Source: Caulobacter segnis (GTDB taxonomy: Bacteria; Pseudomonadota; Alphaproteobacteria; Caulobacterales; Caulobacteraceae). Taken from it: a DNA stretch of 64,000 nt. Made by a program: the position numbers and the translations under genes. Shown here in pieces: positions 38,212 to 46,904 of the stretch (positions are counted from its first letter, which is position 1; each line of letters begins with the position of its first letter). The DNA is taken from contig NZ_CP096040.1 of assembly GCF_023935105.1 (NCBI RefSeq), positions 3,968,001 through 4,032,000 on the forward strand, written 5' to 3'. The notes beneath the pieces are model-generated. The model was given only the letters and a program-made list of their open reading frames with translations, had not been told where the DNA came from and did not search any database.

Positions 38212-39075
38212 CTACCCCAGCGCCTTCTTGTACAGCGCCAGCAGGTTGCTCCAGGCCCGCTCGGCCCCTGTTTCGTTGTAGACTTGGCTGCCCTTGACGG
38301 TCCAACCGTGGTTGCAGCCGGCGAAGACTTCGACCTGGGCCAGGCGCTTGGCCTCGGCGAAGGCGGCCTTCAGCTTGTCCTTGGTGTCCGGTTCCTTCTG
38401 ATCGTCGTTGTCGGCGATCTCGATCAGGTAGTCCGCGTGGGTCTTGGGGATCAGCAGATGCGGACTGTCGGCGTCGGCCGTGACCAGGCCGCCGCCGTGG
38501 AAGGTGGCCACCGCGCCGATTCGGCCCGGAACCGCGCCGGCTGTGTAGAAGGCCAGCGGGCCGCCCATGCAGTAGCCTTGGGTCCCGACCTTCTTGCTCT
38601 TGTCGGTCTTTGGCTGGGCGTCCAGGAAGGCGATATAGGCCTGCGCGTCCTTGACCGTACCAGCCGGCGTCACCGACGGCCGCAGCGTCATCAGCTTGGC
38701 GCGATCATCGGGATTGGCGAAGTTGAACGTTCCCTCGATCACCGGCGCCTTCCTGACCCGGTAGTAGAGGTTGGGGACCAGCACGACATAGCCCGCCGCC
38801 GCCAGGCGCCGACCCATGTCGCGGAACACCGGCCGCAGGCTCATGATGTCCGGCCAGACCAGCACCGCCGGATACTTGCCCTTGGCCTTCGGATAGAAGA
38901 GCGCGGCGTCGGCGACGCCGTCGGGCGTCTTCACCTCGACGTCCTTCTCCTCGACGGTGTCATCGGCATGGGCGACGGTGACGACGCCGGTCAGGGCCGC
39001 CGCCATCAGTCCGAACGTCCGACGCGAGACGCTGGGGTCGTGCACGAGGCCTTGGTGGATGTCGTCATCGCACAT
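38212..39075 (-). CDS. Dienelactone hydrolase family protein, Tat-type signal
   Basis: A 287-residue alpha/beta hydrolase. The nucleophile is Cys in GYCMGG near residues 167-172, as in true dienelactone hydrolases, with a later Asp in IADNDDQKEPD and the catalytic His in AGCNHGW near 253-259. The N-terminus SVSRRTFGLMAAAL near 15-28 resembles a twin-arginine signal, so the enzyme may act in the periplasm, unlike the cytoplasmic enzyme of chlorocatechol pathways. No aromatic ring-cleavage genes are adjacent. The next gene downstream is the MarR/FUSC operon, separated by a terminator. Confidence 0.88.
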   Translation of the reverse strand: MCDDDIHQGLVHDPSVSRRTFGLMAAALTGVVTVAHADDTVEEKDVEVKTPDGVADAALFYPKAKGKYPAVLVWPDIMSLRPVFRDMGRRLAAAGYVVLVPNLYYRVRKAPVIEGTFNFANPDDRAKLMTLRPSVTPAGTVKDAQAYIAFLDAQPKTDKSKKVGTQGYCMGGPLAFYTAGAVPGRIGAVATFHGGGLVTADADSPHLLIPKTHADYLIEIADNDDQKEPDTKDKLKAAFAEAKRLAQVEVFAGCNHGWTVKGSQVYNETGAERAWSNLLALYKKALG

Positions 39076-39140
39076 GGCGGTCTCCTCCTGAGATCTTTGA
39101 ACGGCACGCTATAACCGCGTTATCCGTCCGCCCATCCCTT

Positions 39141-40169
39141 TTAAGCCGTGACCTGATAAGTCGCCTTGCCGGGCAGCAGCAGGTCCTGCTTCTTCCCATC
39201 GCACAGGGCGTAGCTGAAGCCGCTCTGGATCGCCCAGGCCCCGACCTCGCCGGCCTTGTTGATCGCCAGGAAGCCGACCTGGATGTCCTTGGCCTGGGGC
39301 TTCTTCTTCAGGATCCGCTCGACGGCCTCGCGGCAGGCCGCCTCTGGCGAGCGGCCCTGGCGCATCAGCTCGACGACCAGGAAGCTGCCGACATTGCGGA
39401 TCACCTCCTCGCCGACGCCGGTCGAGGTGGCGCCGCCAACCTCGTTGTCGACATAGAGGCCCGCGCCGATGATCGGACTGTCACCGACCCGGCCGCGCAT
39501 CTTCCAGGCCATGCCGCTGGTGGTGCAGGCGCCGGCGATGTTCCCCTTGGCGTCGATGGCCAGCATGCCGATGGTGTCGTGGTTGTTGGCCCCGCCCGGC
39601 GTGCCCAGCTGGCCGGTGGTCTTGCCGTAGTCGCCGACCTCGCTGTTAGCCTTGGGCTGATACTTGGCGTCCTTCTTCCAAGCTTCCCAGGCGGCCTTCG
39701 ACTCCGGCGTCAGCAGTTCCTCGTATTTGAAGCCCTGCTCCAACGCGAACTGCAGGGCGCCGGCCCCGACCAGCATCACGTGCGGGGTCTTCTCCATGAC
39801 CTTGCGGGCCACCGAGATCGGATGGTCGATGTGCTCCAGGGCGGCCACCGCGCCGCAGTTACCCAGCTCGTCCATGATGCAGGCGTCCAGCGAGACGTGG
39901 CCGTCGCGGTCGGGATAGCCGGCCCGGCCGACGCTGTGGTTCTTCAGGTCCTGCTCGGGCACGCGGGCCCCGGCCTCGACCGCGTCGAGGGCGCGGCCGC
40001 CCTGGGACAGCACCGCCCAGGCGGCCTGGTTGGCGGCGACGCCGAAGTCCCAGGTGGAGATCACGCACGGGCCTTGCAGCTTGGTGATGGTCTCGGCAGC
40101 TGACGCTCTGCCGCTCAACAGCGCCGATCCAGCCAGGGACGCGCCGATCAGGCCTCTACGATTCAACAT
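39141..40169 (-). CDS. N4-(beta-N-acetylglucosaminyl)-L-asparaginase (Ntn hydrolase)
   Basis: A 342-residue self-processing amidase with a leader (RRGLIGASLAGSALLSGRASA near residues 4-24), which may be Tat- or Sec-exported. The autocatalytic site is HDTIGM in GGANNHDTIGML near 193-204; cleavage before Thr frees the catalytic N-terminal threonine. Downstream MRGRVGDSPIIGAG is the substrate-binding signature of glycosylasparaginases. The family removes GlcNAc from asparagine of glycopeptides, though isoaspartyl or plain asparaginase activity is possible. It is divergent from cutC with a 53-bp gap. Confidence 0.92.
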   Translation of the reverse strand: MLNRRGLIGASLAGSALLSGRASAAETITKLQGPCVISTWDFGVAANQAAWAVLSQGGRALDAVEAGARVPEQDLKNHSVGRAGYPDRDGHVSLDACIMDELGNCGAVAALEHIDHPISVARKVMEKTPHVMLVGAGALQFALEQGFKYEELLTPESKAAWEAWKKDAKYQPKANSEVGDYGKTTGQLGTPGGANNHDTIGMLAIDAKGNIAGACTTSGMAWKMRGRVGDSPIIGAGLYVDNEVGGATSTGVGEEVIRNVGSFLVVELMRQGRSPEAACREAVERILKKKPQAKDIQVGFLAINKAGEVGAWAIQSGFSYALCDGKKQDLLLPGKATYQVTA

Positions 40170-40222
40170 CCGTGTGCTCCAAGAAGACCGCGCCGATTCC
40201 CTAGCATGACCTGGAACACACG

Positions 40223-40960
40223 ATGGCCGCCGACCGCATTCTCCTGGAAGTCTGTGTCGATACGCCCGCCGGATTGGCGGCGGCGATCGCCGGCGGTGCG
40301 GATCGGATCGAACTTTGCGCGGCCCTGGGCCTGCAGGGCCTGACCCCCGCCCCCGGCCTGATGGCCCTGGCGGCCAGCGCGCCGATCCCGGTCTATCCGA
40401 TGATCCGGCCGCGCACCGGCGACTTCTGCTTCGACGCCCGTGACCTGGACGCCATGCGCCGCGACATCGACGCCGTGCGCGGCTACGGCCTGGCCGGGGT
40501 GACGATCGGCGCCAACCGGCCCGACGGCGAGCTGGATCTGGACGTGCTGGATAAACTGGTCGAGCACAGCGCGGGTCTGGGCATGACCCTGCACCGGTCC
40601 TTCGACTTCGTCGCGGATCAGCCGGCGGCGCTGGAGGCGGCCATTCAACTGGGGTTCGAGCGGGTGCTGACCTCGGGCGGCGCCCTGACGGCCTTGGCCG
40701 GCGCCGAGCGGATCGCCGCCCTGGTCGCCCAGGCCGACGGCCGCATCAGCATCCTGGCCGGGGCGGGCGTACGCGCCTCCAACGTCGTCGAACTGGTCGC
40801 GCGGACCGGCGTGCGCGAGGTGCACGGCTCGTTTGGCGACCCGATCCCCGGGCCAGATCCGGTCTCGAGGCTGGTGACGATGGGTTTCGTGCCCGCCGAG
40901 ATGCGCGACACCGACCAGCACGCGGTGGCCGAGGTCGCGCGGATCCTGCGCGACCTCTAG
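40223..40960 (+). CDS. cutC: CutC-family protein (copper homeostasis)
   Basis: A 245-residue TIM-barrel protein at the usual length. Signatures are LLEVCVDTPAGLAAAIAGGADRIELCAAL near residues 6-34, PMIRPRTGDFCF near 58-69, FDFVADQPAALE near 126-137 and ILAGAGVRASNV near 176-187. CutC is named for copper tolerance, but its biochemical role is unclear. Its last base is 7 bp from the convergent pectate lyase stop. Confidence 0.93.
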   Translation: MAADRILLEVCVDTPAGLAAAIAGGADRIELCAALGLQGLTPAPGLMALAASAPIPVYPMIRPRTGDFCFDARDLDAMRRDIDAVRGYGLAGVTIGANRPDGELDLDVLDKLVEHSAGLGMTLHRSFDFVADQPAALEAAIQLGFERVLTSGGALTALAGAERIAALVAQADGRISILAGAGVRASNVVELVARTGVREVHGSFGDPIPGPDPVSRLVTMGFVPAEMRDTDQHAVAEVARILRDL

Positions 40961-40967
40961 CAGATCC

Positions 40968-42275
40968 CTATGTCTCCGGGTGGCGCTTGGCCCAGCCGGT
41001 TTCGTAGAGCCTGATGATCTTGGACGGCTGGGAGCCGTACCAGGAATAGCCGTCTCGGCGTTCCCGCGACAGCTCGTTGGCGTTGTCGCGCAGGGTCTTG
41101 TCGCGCTCGCCGAAAACCGGCCGCCCGTCGACGCTGTAGTAGCGCGACCATATCGGCCCCGCGCCGGGCTTCTCGATCAGATGGCGGCCGTCGGGATCGC
41201 CCTTGCCCGTCCATTCCCAGCCCATGATCGCCGCGCGCTTCATCCAGGCGACGCCGGCGTGGACGGCGGCGACTTCGGCCGGCGTCGGATCAGGCAGTTG
41301 CATCAGGTAGAACAGCAGGTCCGCGCTCTCGCCCGTCGACAGGGCCGCCGGCTCGAAATTGCGGCCGGCGACCGGGGCCAGGGTGAAGGGGTCGGCCTGC
41401 TGGCCCCAGATGGTCGGCTTGCCGTTCACGCGGATCTGCGACGCGACGATGACCTCGCGCCCCTTCCTCGCCGCCGCGCCGGCCTTGGCCCGCACATCAG
41501 CCGGCACGAAGGCGAAGTCGGGCTTGGCCTCCGACACTTCGGTGAGCAGGTAGGCGGCCTCGGAGACGGCGTTGTCGTTATAGGTGATGGCGTCGTGATA
41601 GCCCCCTTGCAGCGGCCAGACCTGGGGCCAGCCGCCGTTGGGGAACTGCGCGTCAAGCAGGTAGCGCACGCCCTTCAGGAAGCTCTGGCGATAGACATCG
41701 CCGTCCTGGCCGGGCGTTTGGCGCGAGACCTTCGCCAGGAAGCGCATCTCGGTGATGGTGGCGTTGTTGTCCAGGGTGCCGACATAGCCCCACTTGGGGT
41801 CGCGGGCGGCGTCGAAGTCGGCTTCGCTGAGATGCTTGGAATTGTTGTCGGAGGCCCAGGGCTGACCCGGCAAGCGCGGAGCCCCGGTGCGATCCTGGTT
41901 CTTGCTCCAGCCGCCGGCGGGCGTCTGGAAGCTGACGATGACGTCGGCGACGTGGCGCGCCTCGGGCGAGCCGTACCAGGCCGCGTCCTTATCCAGCGGC
42001 ATGCCGCCGTCACCATGGCCGGTCGGGGGCGGTGGCGGGGCGACCTCGCCCGGCTTCAGTTCGGCGGCCAGGGCGGCGCGATCGGCCTTCCCCTGGGCGA
42101 TCGAGCGCTCCAGATAGGCCTTCCACGCCGGTTGCTGGGCGGCTGGCAGTTGGGCGATCCGCTCGGCGGTGATCGGCTGGGCCGGAACGTTGGTTCCGAT
42201 CACGCCGGCGAAGGCCGGCGCGGCCAGCAGGCTGGCGGCCAGGGCCAGGCCGATGGCGGTGGTGCGGCAGGTCAT
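40968..42275 (-). CDS. Pectate lyase, polysaccharide lyase family 10
   Basis: A 435-residue exported enzyme that cleaves polygalacturonate by beta-elimination. The signal peptide (TTAIGLALAASLLAAPAFAG) covers about residues 5-24. The PL10 catalytic domain includes ADVIVSFQTPAGGWSKN, DNNATITEMRFLAKV and the AFGERD-like end (VFGERDKTLR). The ATG at 42275 was chosen over a TTG six codons upstream. A short dyad with a central ACCGGT lies about 53 bp upstream and could be a LacI-type operator. No other pectin gene is adjacent. Confidence 0.92.
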   Translation of the reverse strand: MTCRTTAIGLALAASLLAAPAFAGVIGTNVPAQPITAERIAQLPAAQQPAWKAYLERSIAQGKADRAALAAELKPGEVAPPPPPTGHGDGGMPLDKDAAWYGSPEARHVADVIVSFQTPAGGWSKNQDRTGAPRLPGQPWASDNNSKHLSEADFDAARDPKWGYVGTLDNNATITEMRFLAKVSRQTPGQDGDVYRQSFLKGVRYLLDAQFPNGGWPQVWPLQGGYHDAITYNDNAVSEAAYLLTEVSEAKPDFAFVPADVRAKAGAAARKGREVIVASQIRVNGKPTIWGQQADPFTLAPVAGRNFEPAALSTGESADLLFYLMQLPDPTPAEVAAVHAGVAWMKRAAIMGWEWTGKGDPDGRHLIEKPGAGPIWSRYYSVDGRPVFGERDKTLRDNANELSRERRDGYSWYGSQPSKIIRLYETGWAKRHPET

Positions 42276-42327
42276 CCGGACGTCTCTCCCCAAGGCGCCA
42301 TTGTTGTTGGCCGCCTTTGTGTCATGG

Positions 42328-42344
42328 GAATGATACCGGTTTCC
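42328..42344. promoter_or_regulatory. Possible LacI-type operator at the pectate lyase gene
   Basis: GATACCGGTTTC is a near-palindrome around ACCGGT (one mismatched pair in twelve bases), in GAATGATACCGGTTTCC, about 53 bp before the lyase ATG. GATACCGGTATC-type sites are used by LacI-family uronate regulators in related bacteria, from memory. No regulator gene is close. Confidence 0.4.
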
Positions 42345-42398
42345 TACTGGGTTGAAACAGAGCCCCTTTTCCGCTTTCGCCTGGAAGTTGGGCTGGGG

Positions 42399-43562
42399 CT
42401 ACCCCTCGATGATGTGGGGCACGAACCGCGAGCGGTCGCGGGTGACGCGGCCCCGGTCCTCGCGCACGCCGATCCCGGCCGGCTGGTCGCCGATGACCCA
42501 AGACCCCACCACGGGATAGTTGACGCCGAACTTGGGCGGCGGCTTCAGCTCCTGGCGGATCCAGCCTTCCTCGCCATAGCCTTGGTCCAGCACCTTGCCC
42601 CTCCGGCCATCCTTCCAGAGTTCGACATTGGCGCCCTCGCGGCTGAACAGCGGCTTGCGGGCGTAGCTCGAACCCAACCGATCGATCTTGGGATCGTCGT
42701 CGAAATAGGTCTCCAGCAGGTTCGGATGGCCCGGATGGCGCTCCCACAAGAGTGGCAGCAGCGCCTTGTTCGACAGCACCGCCTTCCACGGCGGCTCCAG
42801 GAACAGGGTCTTGGACGCGGCGATATTGGCCGCATAGGGCTCGCGCAGCATCTCTTCCCAGGGATGCAGCTTGAAGATCGCGCCGATGATGTAGTTGTCC
42901 TGGTCGACGAAGCGGCCGTCGGCGTCGAGGCCGATCCGCTGGATCGGCACGAACTTGGGCTCCAGCCCCGCCAGGGTCGCCATGTCCTCCAGGAACCGCA
43001 CGGTCTGGCGATCCTCGACGAAGTCGGGATCGCTGGCGAAGTGGACGAAGCCGCCGTTCGGGAAGATCGCTTTGAACCGCTCGGCCAGCTGGTCGTGCAG
43101 ACTGTTGAACTGGTCGGTGCTCTCCGGCAGTCGCCCCTGCTGGATCAGGTCCTCCAGCCACAGCCACTGGAACACGCCCGCCTCGTAGATGCTTGTCGGG
43201 GTGTCGGCGTTGTATTCGTACAGCTTGGGCGGACCTTCACCGTCGTAGAAGAAGTCGAAGCGGCCGTAGAGCGAGGGATCGCGCGCCTTCCATGAGGCGG
43301 CGACCACGTCGCGCGAGGCTTCGGGGATCTGCAGCCGCGCCATCAGGGCGTCGCTATTCACCGCGTCCTCGACGAGGTCGAGACACAGCTTGTGCAGCAC
43401 CTCGGTCGCGGGCTCGATGTGGCCCTCGATCTGCTCGAGCGTGAAGGCGTACGCCGCCCGCTCGTCCCAGTAGCGGCGGCCGTCGGCATGATGCCAGGTG
43501 AAGCCGACCGCCTCGGCCTTGGACTTCCAGTCCGGCCGAGGCGTCAGGGTGAGACGGCGCAT
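42399..43562 (-). CDS. Glutathionylspermidine synthase-like ATP-grasp ligase (YjfC/YgiC family)
   Basis: A 387-residue protein matching the C-terminal synthetase half of GspS. YEYNADTPTSIYEAGVFQW near residues 114-132 is the hallmark (YNADTPT), followed by ATP-grasp regions (FLEPPWKAVLSNKALLPLLW, PLFSREGANVEL near 310-321, QGYGEEGWIRQELKPPP). It lacks the amidase half of E. coli GspSA. The family makes amide bonds, but the substrates of the YjfC/YgiC branch are unknown. It overlaps the PspA-like gene by one base (TGATG) in the same operon as DUF2170. Confidence 0.9.
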   Translation of the reverse strand: MRRLTLTPRPDWKSKAEAVGFTWHHADGRRYWDERAAYAFTLEQIEGHIEPATEVLHKLCLDLVEDAVNSDALMARLQIPEASRDVVAASWKARDPSLYGRFDFFYDGEGPPKLYEYNADTPTSIYEAGVFQWLWLEDLIQQGRLPESTDQFNSLHDQLAERFKAIFPNGGFVHFASDPDFVEDRQTVRFLEDMATLAGLEPKFVPIQRIGLDADGRFVDQDNYIIGAIFKLHPWEEMLREPYAANIAASKTLFLEPPWKAVLSNKALLPLLWERHPGHPNLLETYFDDDPKIDRLGSSYARKPLFSREGANVELWKDGRRGKVLDQGYGEEGWIRQELKPPPKFGVNYPVVGSWVIGDQPAGIGVREDRGRVTRDRSRFVPHIIEG

Positions 43563-44320
43563 CAGGCGTCCGAGCCGTCCTTGGAAACCTTGACCTTGTC
43601 CTCGATGGCCAGCATCGGGGCGGGCAGAGCCTCGTCCTTCGGAGCCATCAGGCGGGCCAATACGTCCTCGGCGCCGCCACCGCCCGGCAGGATGCCGGCG
43701 GCCGCCAGCTTCGCGTCGAGATCGGCGCCGGTCTTGCGGTCCTCGGCCTCGCTGTGCAGGCGGAACTGCTCCTCACGAACCGACTGGCGCTCCTTGATGC
43801 GCTTCAAGCTATCAGCGGCCGAGCCGACCACGCCGCTGGCCGAGCCCGAGCGCGAGATCACGGCGGCCTGGGCCTTCTGGACGCTCTCGTTGACCTTCAC
43901 GATCTCGATTTCGCGGCGCAGCGCTTCGACCTTGGTGTCGGTCTGGGCGATGATCGTGCGCAGCTTTTCCTCGGCCGCGCGCAGCTCGGTCATCTGGGTC
44001 GACTTCTGACCCGCGTCCTTCTCGAGGTCGGCGATGCGCTGGGCCACTTCCAGGGCCAGGGTCTGGTCGCCCTTGTTCATCGCCGCGCGAGCCGAGGACT
44101 CGTACTTGCGCGACTGGTCGGTCAGCTGAACGACCTCGGTCTCCAGGGCGCGGCGCCGGGCGACCAGCTTTGCCAGCTCGTCGCGAGCCTTGCCCTGGGC
44201 GTTGTCGGCGTCGCGGATTTCCTGGTCCAGGATCCGCAGGGCGTTGGCGTCCACCACCGTCTGCGCCCCGTCATGGACACCGCCGCGGAAGAGAGCGGAG
44301 AGCTTGCTCCAGATCGACAT
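43562..44320 (-). CDS. PspA/IM30-family protein (YjfJ-like)
   Basis: A 252-residue, almost wholly helical protein with long coiled coils (about residues 25-190), starting MSIWSKLSALFRGGVHDGA with the amphipathic helix that binds membranes in PspA and Vipp1. These ESCRT-III-like proteins polymerise on the inner face of stressed membranes. The C-terminal part has a loop with GILPGGGGAEDVLARL near 211-226, typical of the YjfJ branch. It lies 18 bp after the DUF2170 gene and is coupled to the ATP-grasp gene. Confidence 0.9.
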   Translation of the reverse strand: MSIWSKLSALFRGGVHDGAQTVVDANALRILDQEIRDADNAQGKARDELAKLVARRRALETEVVQLTDQSRKYESSARAAMNKGDQTLALEVAQRIADLEKDAGQKSTQMTELRAAEEKLRTIIAQTDTKVEALRREIEIVKVNESVQKAQAAVISRSGSASGVVGSAADSLKRIKERQSVREEQFRLHSEAEDRKTGADLDAKLAAAGILPGGGGAEDVLARLMAPKDEALPAPMLAIEDKVKVSKDGSDA

Positions 44321-44338
44321 GTCAGTTTTCCCGGTCTC

Positions 44339-45010
44339 TTAAGCGGCCGCCACGCGGCTCTTCTCGAAGGAATCGCGCAGGTCGCTGGCGGCGGCGATGG
44401 CGTTGTCGGCCAGGGTCCGCAGCTCGATGACCAGCGTCTGCAAAGTGGTCTTGGATGAGATCTCGCCCATCAGCTCGTAATAGTCACGGCCGTCGACGGA
44501 GGTGATGCCGAAATTCGACAGCGGCACGATCTTCTGGGCCTTGAGCAGGAACTCGTTGAAGGCCGCGCGGTCGTTCTGTTCGTCGCAGGCCCAGAGAAGG
44601 GTCGAGACGACCAGCTGCAGCGCGCCGCCGCTGACATAGACCGGCAGGTCGCCGAACTCGTGCATCGTGACCAGCAGCACCGGCTCGACGCCCTCGATCA
44701 CGGTGGCGGTCATCTCGTCCTCGCGGACCAGGGCGCTTTCCACCAGCGCGTCACGCAGCGTGTGGACCGTCCAGGCGGTGTCGATAACGGAGTCCATATG
44801 GTTGAAGCCCTTGGGGGGATGGGGGTTGGTCTTCAAGGTCGGGCCGCGCACCGACTCCACGACGATCGACTGGACGGCCGAAAGGATGTCGGGCTTGCAC
44901 GCCGCGGGCGCCCAGACCTCGATCTTCACGAAGCCCGCGTTCCGACGGGCCTCGCGCCATGCGCGGGTCCTTTCAGCGGCTTGAGCGCTTCTCGTCGGTT
45001 TGACGGCCAT
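44339..45010 (-). CDS. DUF2170 protein (YjfI-like) with extra N-terminal region
   Basis: A 223-residue protein whose C-terminal 150 residues match DUF2170 (HTLRDALVESALVREDEM, VYVSGGALQLVVSTLLW, VPLSNFGITSVDGRDYYELMGEIS). The first 50 or so residues are basic and helical with a strand-like KIEVWAP, which looks like a small ribbon-helix-helix DNA-binding region, an idea from sequence feel only. Two direct repeats lie immediately upstream of the ATG. It begins the operon with the PspA-like and ATP-grasp genes and is divergent from the DUF2491 gene. Confidence 0.82.
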   Translation of the reverse strand: MAVKPTRSAQAAERTRAWREARRNAGFVKIEVWAPAACKPDILSAVQSIVVESVRGPTLKTNPHPPKGFNHMDSVIDTAWTVHTLRDALVESALVREDEMTATVIEGVEPVLLVTMHEFGDLPVYVSGGALQLVVSTLLWACDEQNDRAAFNEFLLKAQKIVPLSNFGITSVDGRDYYELMGEISSKTTLQTLVIELRTLADNAIAAASDLRDSFEKSRVAAA

Positions 45011-45015
45011 ACGTT

Positions 45016-45038
45016 ACATGTACGCATAACATGTACGC
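45016..45038. repeat. Two ACATGTACGC direct repeats at the DUF2170 start
   Basis: ACATGTACGC occurs at 45016-45025 and again at 45029-45038, a 13-bp period slightly longer than one helical turn. Each contains the palindrome ACATGT. The first copy ends five bases from the DUF2170 ATG, so the sites overlap the place of a promoter or transcription start. A TTGTCA (45044-45039, minus strand) 17 bp before TACATG could be the -35/-10 pair of a leaderless message. Confidence 0.6.
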
Positions 45039-45166
45039 TTGACAAGACACGGTTCGACGTCATCCTGCGACCGTCTTAACCCGAGGGCAAGCGTGCGCTC
45101 GGGGCTTATTGCGTCCGACTACAGATAGGCGACGCAAACAGGTTTTTTGAGGGCTCGCGGACCGCG

Positions 45167-45811
45167 ATGTTCGGAAAGCTTTTCGGCAGGAAGGACGCCT
45201 CGCGCCCCGCCCTGCCCGTCATCCGCAACGTGACGATCGGCCGGACGGTGGTGCTGGACCCGCTGACGTGGCGACGCTTCGGCGCAGAGACCAAGTTCGC
45301 GCTCGACCGCGACACGCTGGAGATCACCGCCCAGGGCCTGATCCAGCTGAACGACGGCGCGTTCGTGCACCGGTTCTATACGGACGACGAGATCCTGTTC
45401 CAGGTCGTTTCGGACGACCGCGAGGGTCAGCGCGCCAACGACTTCACCGTCTTCGTCCCGTGGGCCAGCGACTATCCGGCCGATCGCGCCGATCGCGACC
45501 TGTGGAGCCAGCGCCTGAGCGCCCGCACCTTCCGGGCCGAGGGCTTGCCCGAATATCGCCGCCTGTGGTTCGGCGAGGAGGCCGCGCAGCAGGATCCGGT
45601 GACGCTGTGGGAAGACGTCTTCTACGACCGCGAGGCCGACAGACCCGACCGGCGCCTTTTCCAGACGACCATGCTGTTTTATCGCGACCTCGCCGGCGGC
45701 GATGGGCGCGAGCTGCTGCTGGCCCTGACGCTGGAGCCGGAGGATAGCAAGGACGTCTCCCACGAGACGATGATCGGCCTGCCGCTGTCGGTGGGTGAAT
45801 TCAGGGCTTGA
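45167..45811 (+). CDS. DUF2491 protein (YjfK-like)
   Basis: A 214-residue cytoplasmic protein starting MFGKLFGRKD, with the conserved IGRTVVLDPLTWRRFG near residues 24-39 and FVHRFYTDDEILFQVV near 66-81. It matches DUF2491, the family of E. coli YjfK, whose function is unknown. It opens the rightward yjfKLM-like operon, divergent from the yjfIJC-like operon, with 17 bp to the next gene. Confidence 0.85.
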   Translation: MFGKLFGRKDASRPALPVIRNVTIGRTVVLDPLTWRRFGAETKFALDRDTLEITAQGLIQLNDGAFVHRFYTDDEILFQVVSDDREGQRANDFTVFVPWASDYPADRADRDLWSQRLSARTFRAEGLPEYRRLWFGEEAAQQDPVTLWEDVFYDREADRPDRRLFQTTMLFYRDLAGGDGRELLLALTLEPEDSKDVSHETMIGLPLSVGEFRA

Positions 45812-45828
45812 TAAGGGGCGAGAGCGAG

Positions 45829-46242
45829 ATGTTCGACTTCACCGCATTCCAGGACGGCGCGACGGCCTTCATGCTGGCCTTCGTCGTGGCCGGCCTGTTC
45901 ACCATCGCCTTCAAGTACATCTACCAGTGGGTGACGCCCTACAATGAGAAGGCGCTGATCCGGGCGGGCAACGTCTCGGCGGCCGTCGCTCTGGCGGGCG
46001 CCCTGATCGGCTACGCACTGCCTCTAGCCTCGGCGCTCAGCCACACGGTCAGCCTCCCGGAATTCGCCGCCTGGGCCACCGTGGCCGGCGTCGTCCAGAT
46101 CGCCGTCTTTTGCGGCGTGCGCTTCCTGGCGCTGCGGGATATCAAGGCGCGGGTCGAGGCCAACGAGATCTCCATCGGCGTCTATCTGGCCGGCATCTCG
46201 ATCGCGGTCGGCCTGCTGAACGCCGCCTGCATGACCTCGTGA
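45829..46242 (+). CDS. DUF350 membrane protein (YjfL-like)
   Basis: A 137-residue inner-membrane protein with four hydrophobic segments (about residues 13-33, 50-73, 83-103 and 112-134) and the DUF350 stretch YQWVTPYNEKALIRAGNVSAAVALAGALIGYALPLASA. The ATG at 45829 is taken as the start; an in-frame TTG seven codons upstream has no better signal. It sits between DUF2491 and DUF1190 as in E. coli yjfKLM. Confidence 0.87.
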   Translation: MFDFTAFQDGATAFMLAFVVAGLFTIAFKYIYQWVTPYNEKALIRAGNVSAAVALAGALIGYALPLASALSHTVSLPEFAAWATVAGVVQIAVFCGVRFLALRDIKARVEANEISIGVYLAGISIAVGLLNAACMTS

Positions 46243-46253
46243 GGACCAGAGCC

Positions 46254-46889
46254 ATGCGCAAGCGCTCGAGTTCACTGAAGCTCACCACCATGCTGGCCGG
46301 CGCCACGGCGTTGACTCTGTCCGGCTGCGACGATCCCGGTCCCCAGGCCAGCTGGGACCCCAATCGCGGCGAGCAGGTCCAGGCCTTCAGCTACAAGTCG
46401 CTGGAAGAGTGCAAGGCGGCCAACGAGGTCTCCGACGCTCAATGCGACACCTCCTACGCGGCCGCCCAGAAGGACGACCAGAAGAATGCTCCGCGCTATG
46501 AGGCCCGCGCCTCGTGCGAGGACGTCTATGGCGCCGGCAACTGCGTGCCGCGCAGCGAGGCCAACGGTGGCGGCAGCTTCTTCACGCCCCTGCTGGCCGG
46601 CTTCGTGATCGGCCAGATGCTGGACGGCGGCGGTTATCGCGGCACCGGGCTCTATCGCCGCAACGACGAGTACGGCGGCGGCTACTACTCGACCTACGGC
46701 GGGCGCCTGGGCCGCGACTACGGCACCGGGCGCACGACGATCAGCAAGTCGAGCATCGATCCGCCCGACGCCATCCGTCAGGCCCCGCCCAAGATCCAGA
46801 CCCGCACCTCGGTGGTCTCGCGTGGCGGCTTCGGCGGCGGTCGCAGCTATGCCAGCAGCGGTAGCTATCGGGGCGGCTTCGGCGGCTAA
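46254..46889 (+). CDS. DUF1190 lipoprotein (YjfM/YgiB-like)
   Basis: A 211-residue protein with a lipoprotein signal (ALTLSGCDD, cysteine near residue 25). The exported part has the family motifs FSYKSLEECKAANEVSDAQCDTSYA and PRYEARASCEDVYGAGNCVPR near residues 45-98, with several cysteines, and then a Gly/Tyr/Arg/Ser-rich low-complexity tail. GAGGA precedes the ATG, which follows the DUF350 stop by 11 bp. YgiB lies beside the ATP-grasp YgiC in E. coli, which supports a joint role with the ligase here. Confidence 0.87.
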   Translation: MRKRSSSLKLTTMLAGATALTLSGCDDPGPQASWDPNRGEQVQAFSYKSLEECKAANEVSDAQCDTSYAAAQKDDQKNAPRYEARASCEDVYGAGNCVPRSEANGGGSFFTPLLAGFVIGQMLDGGGYRGTGLYRRNDEYGGGYYSTYGGRLGRDYGTGRTTISKSSIDPPDAIRQAPPKIQTRTSVVSRGGFGGGRSYASSGSYRGGFGG

Positions 46890-46904
46890 ACCGCGCCGAT
46901 ATTT

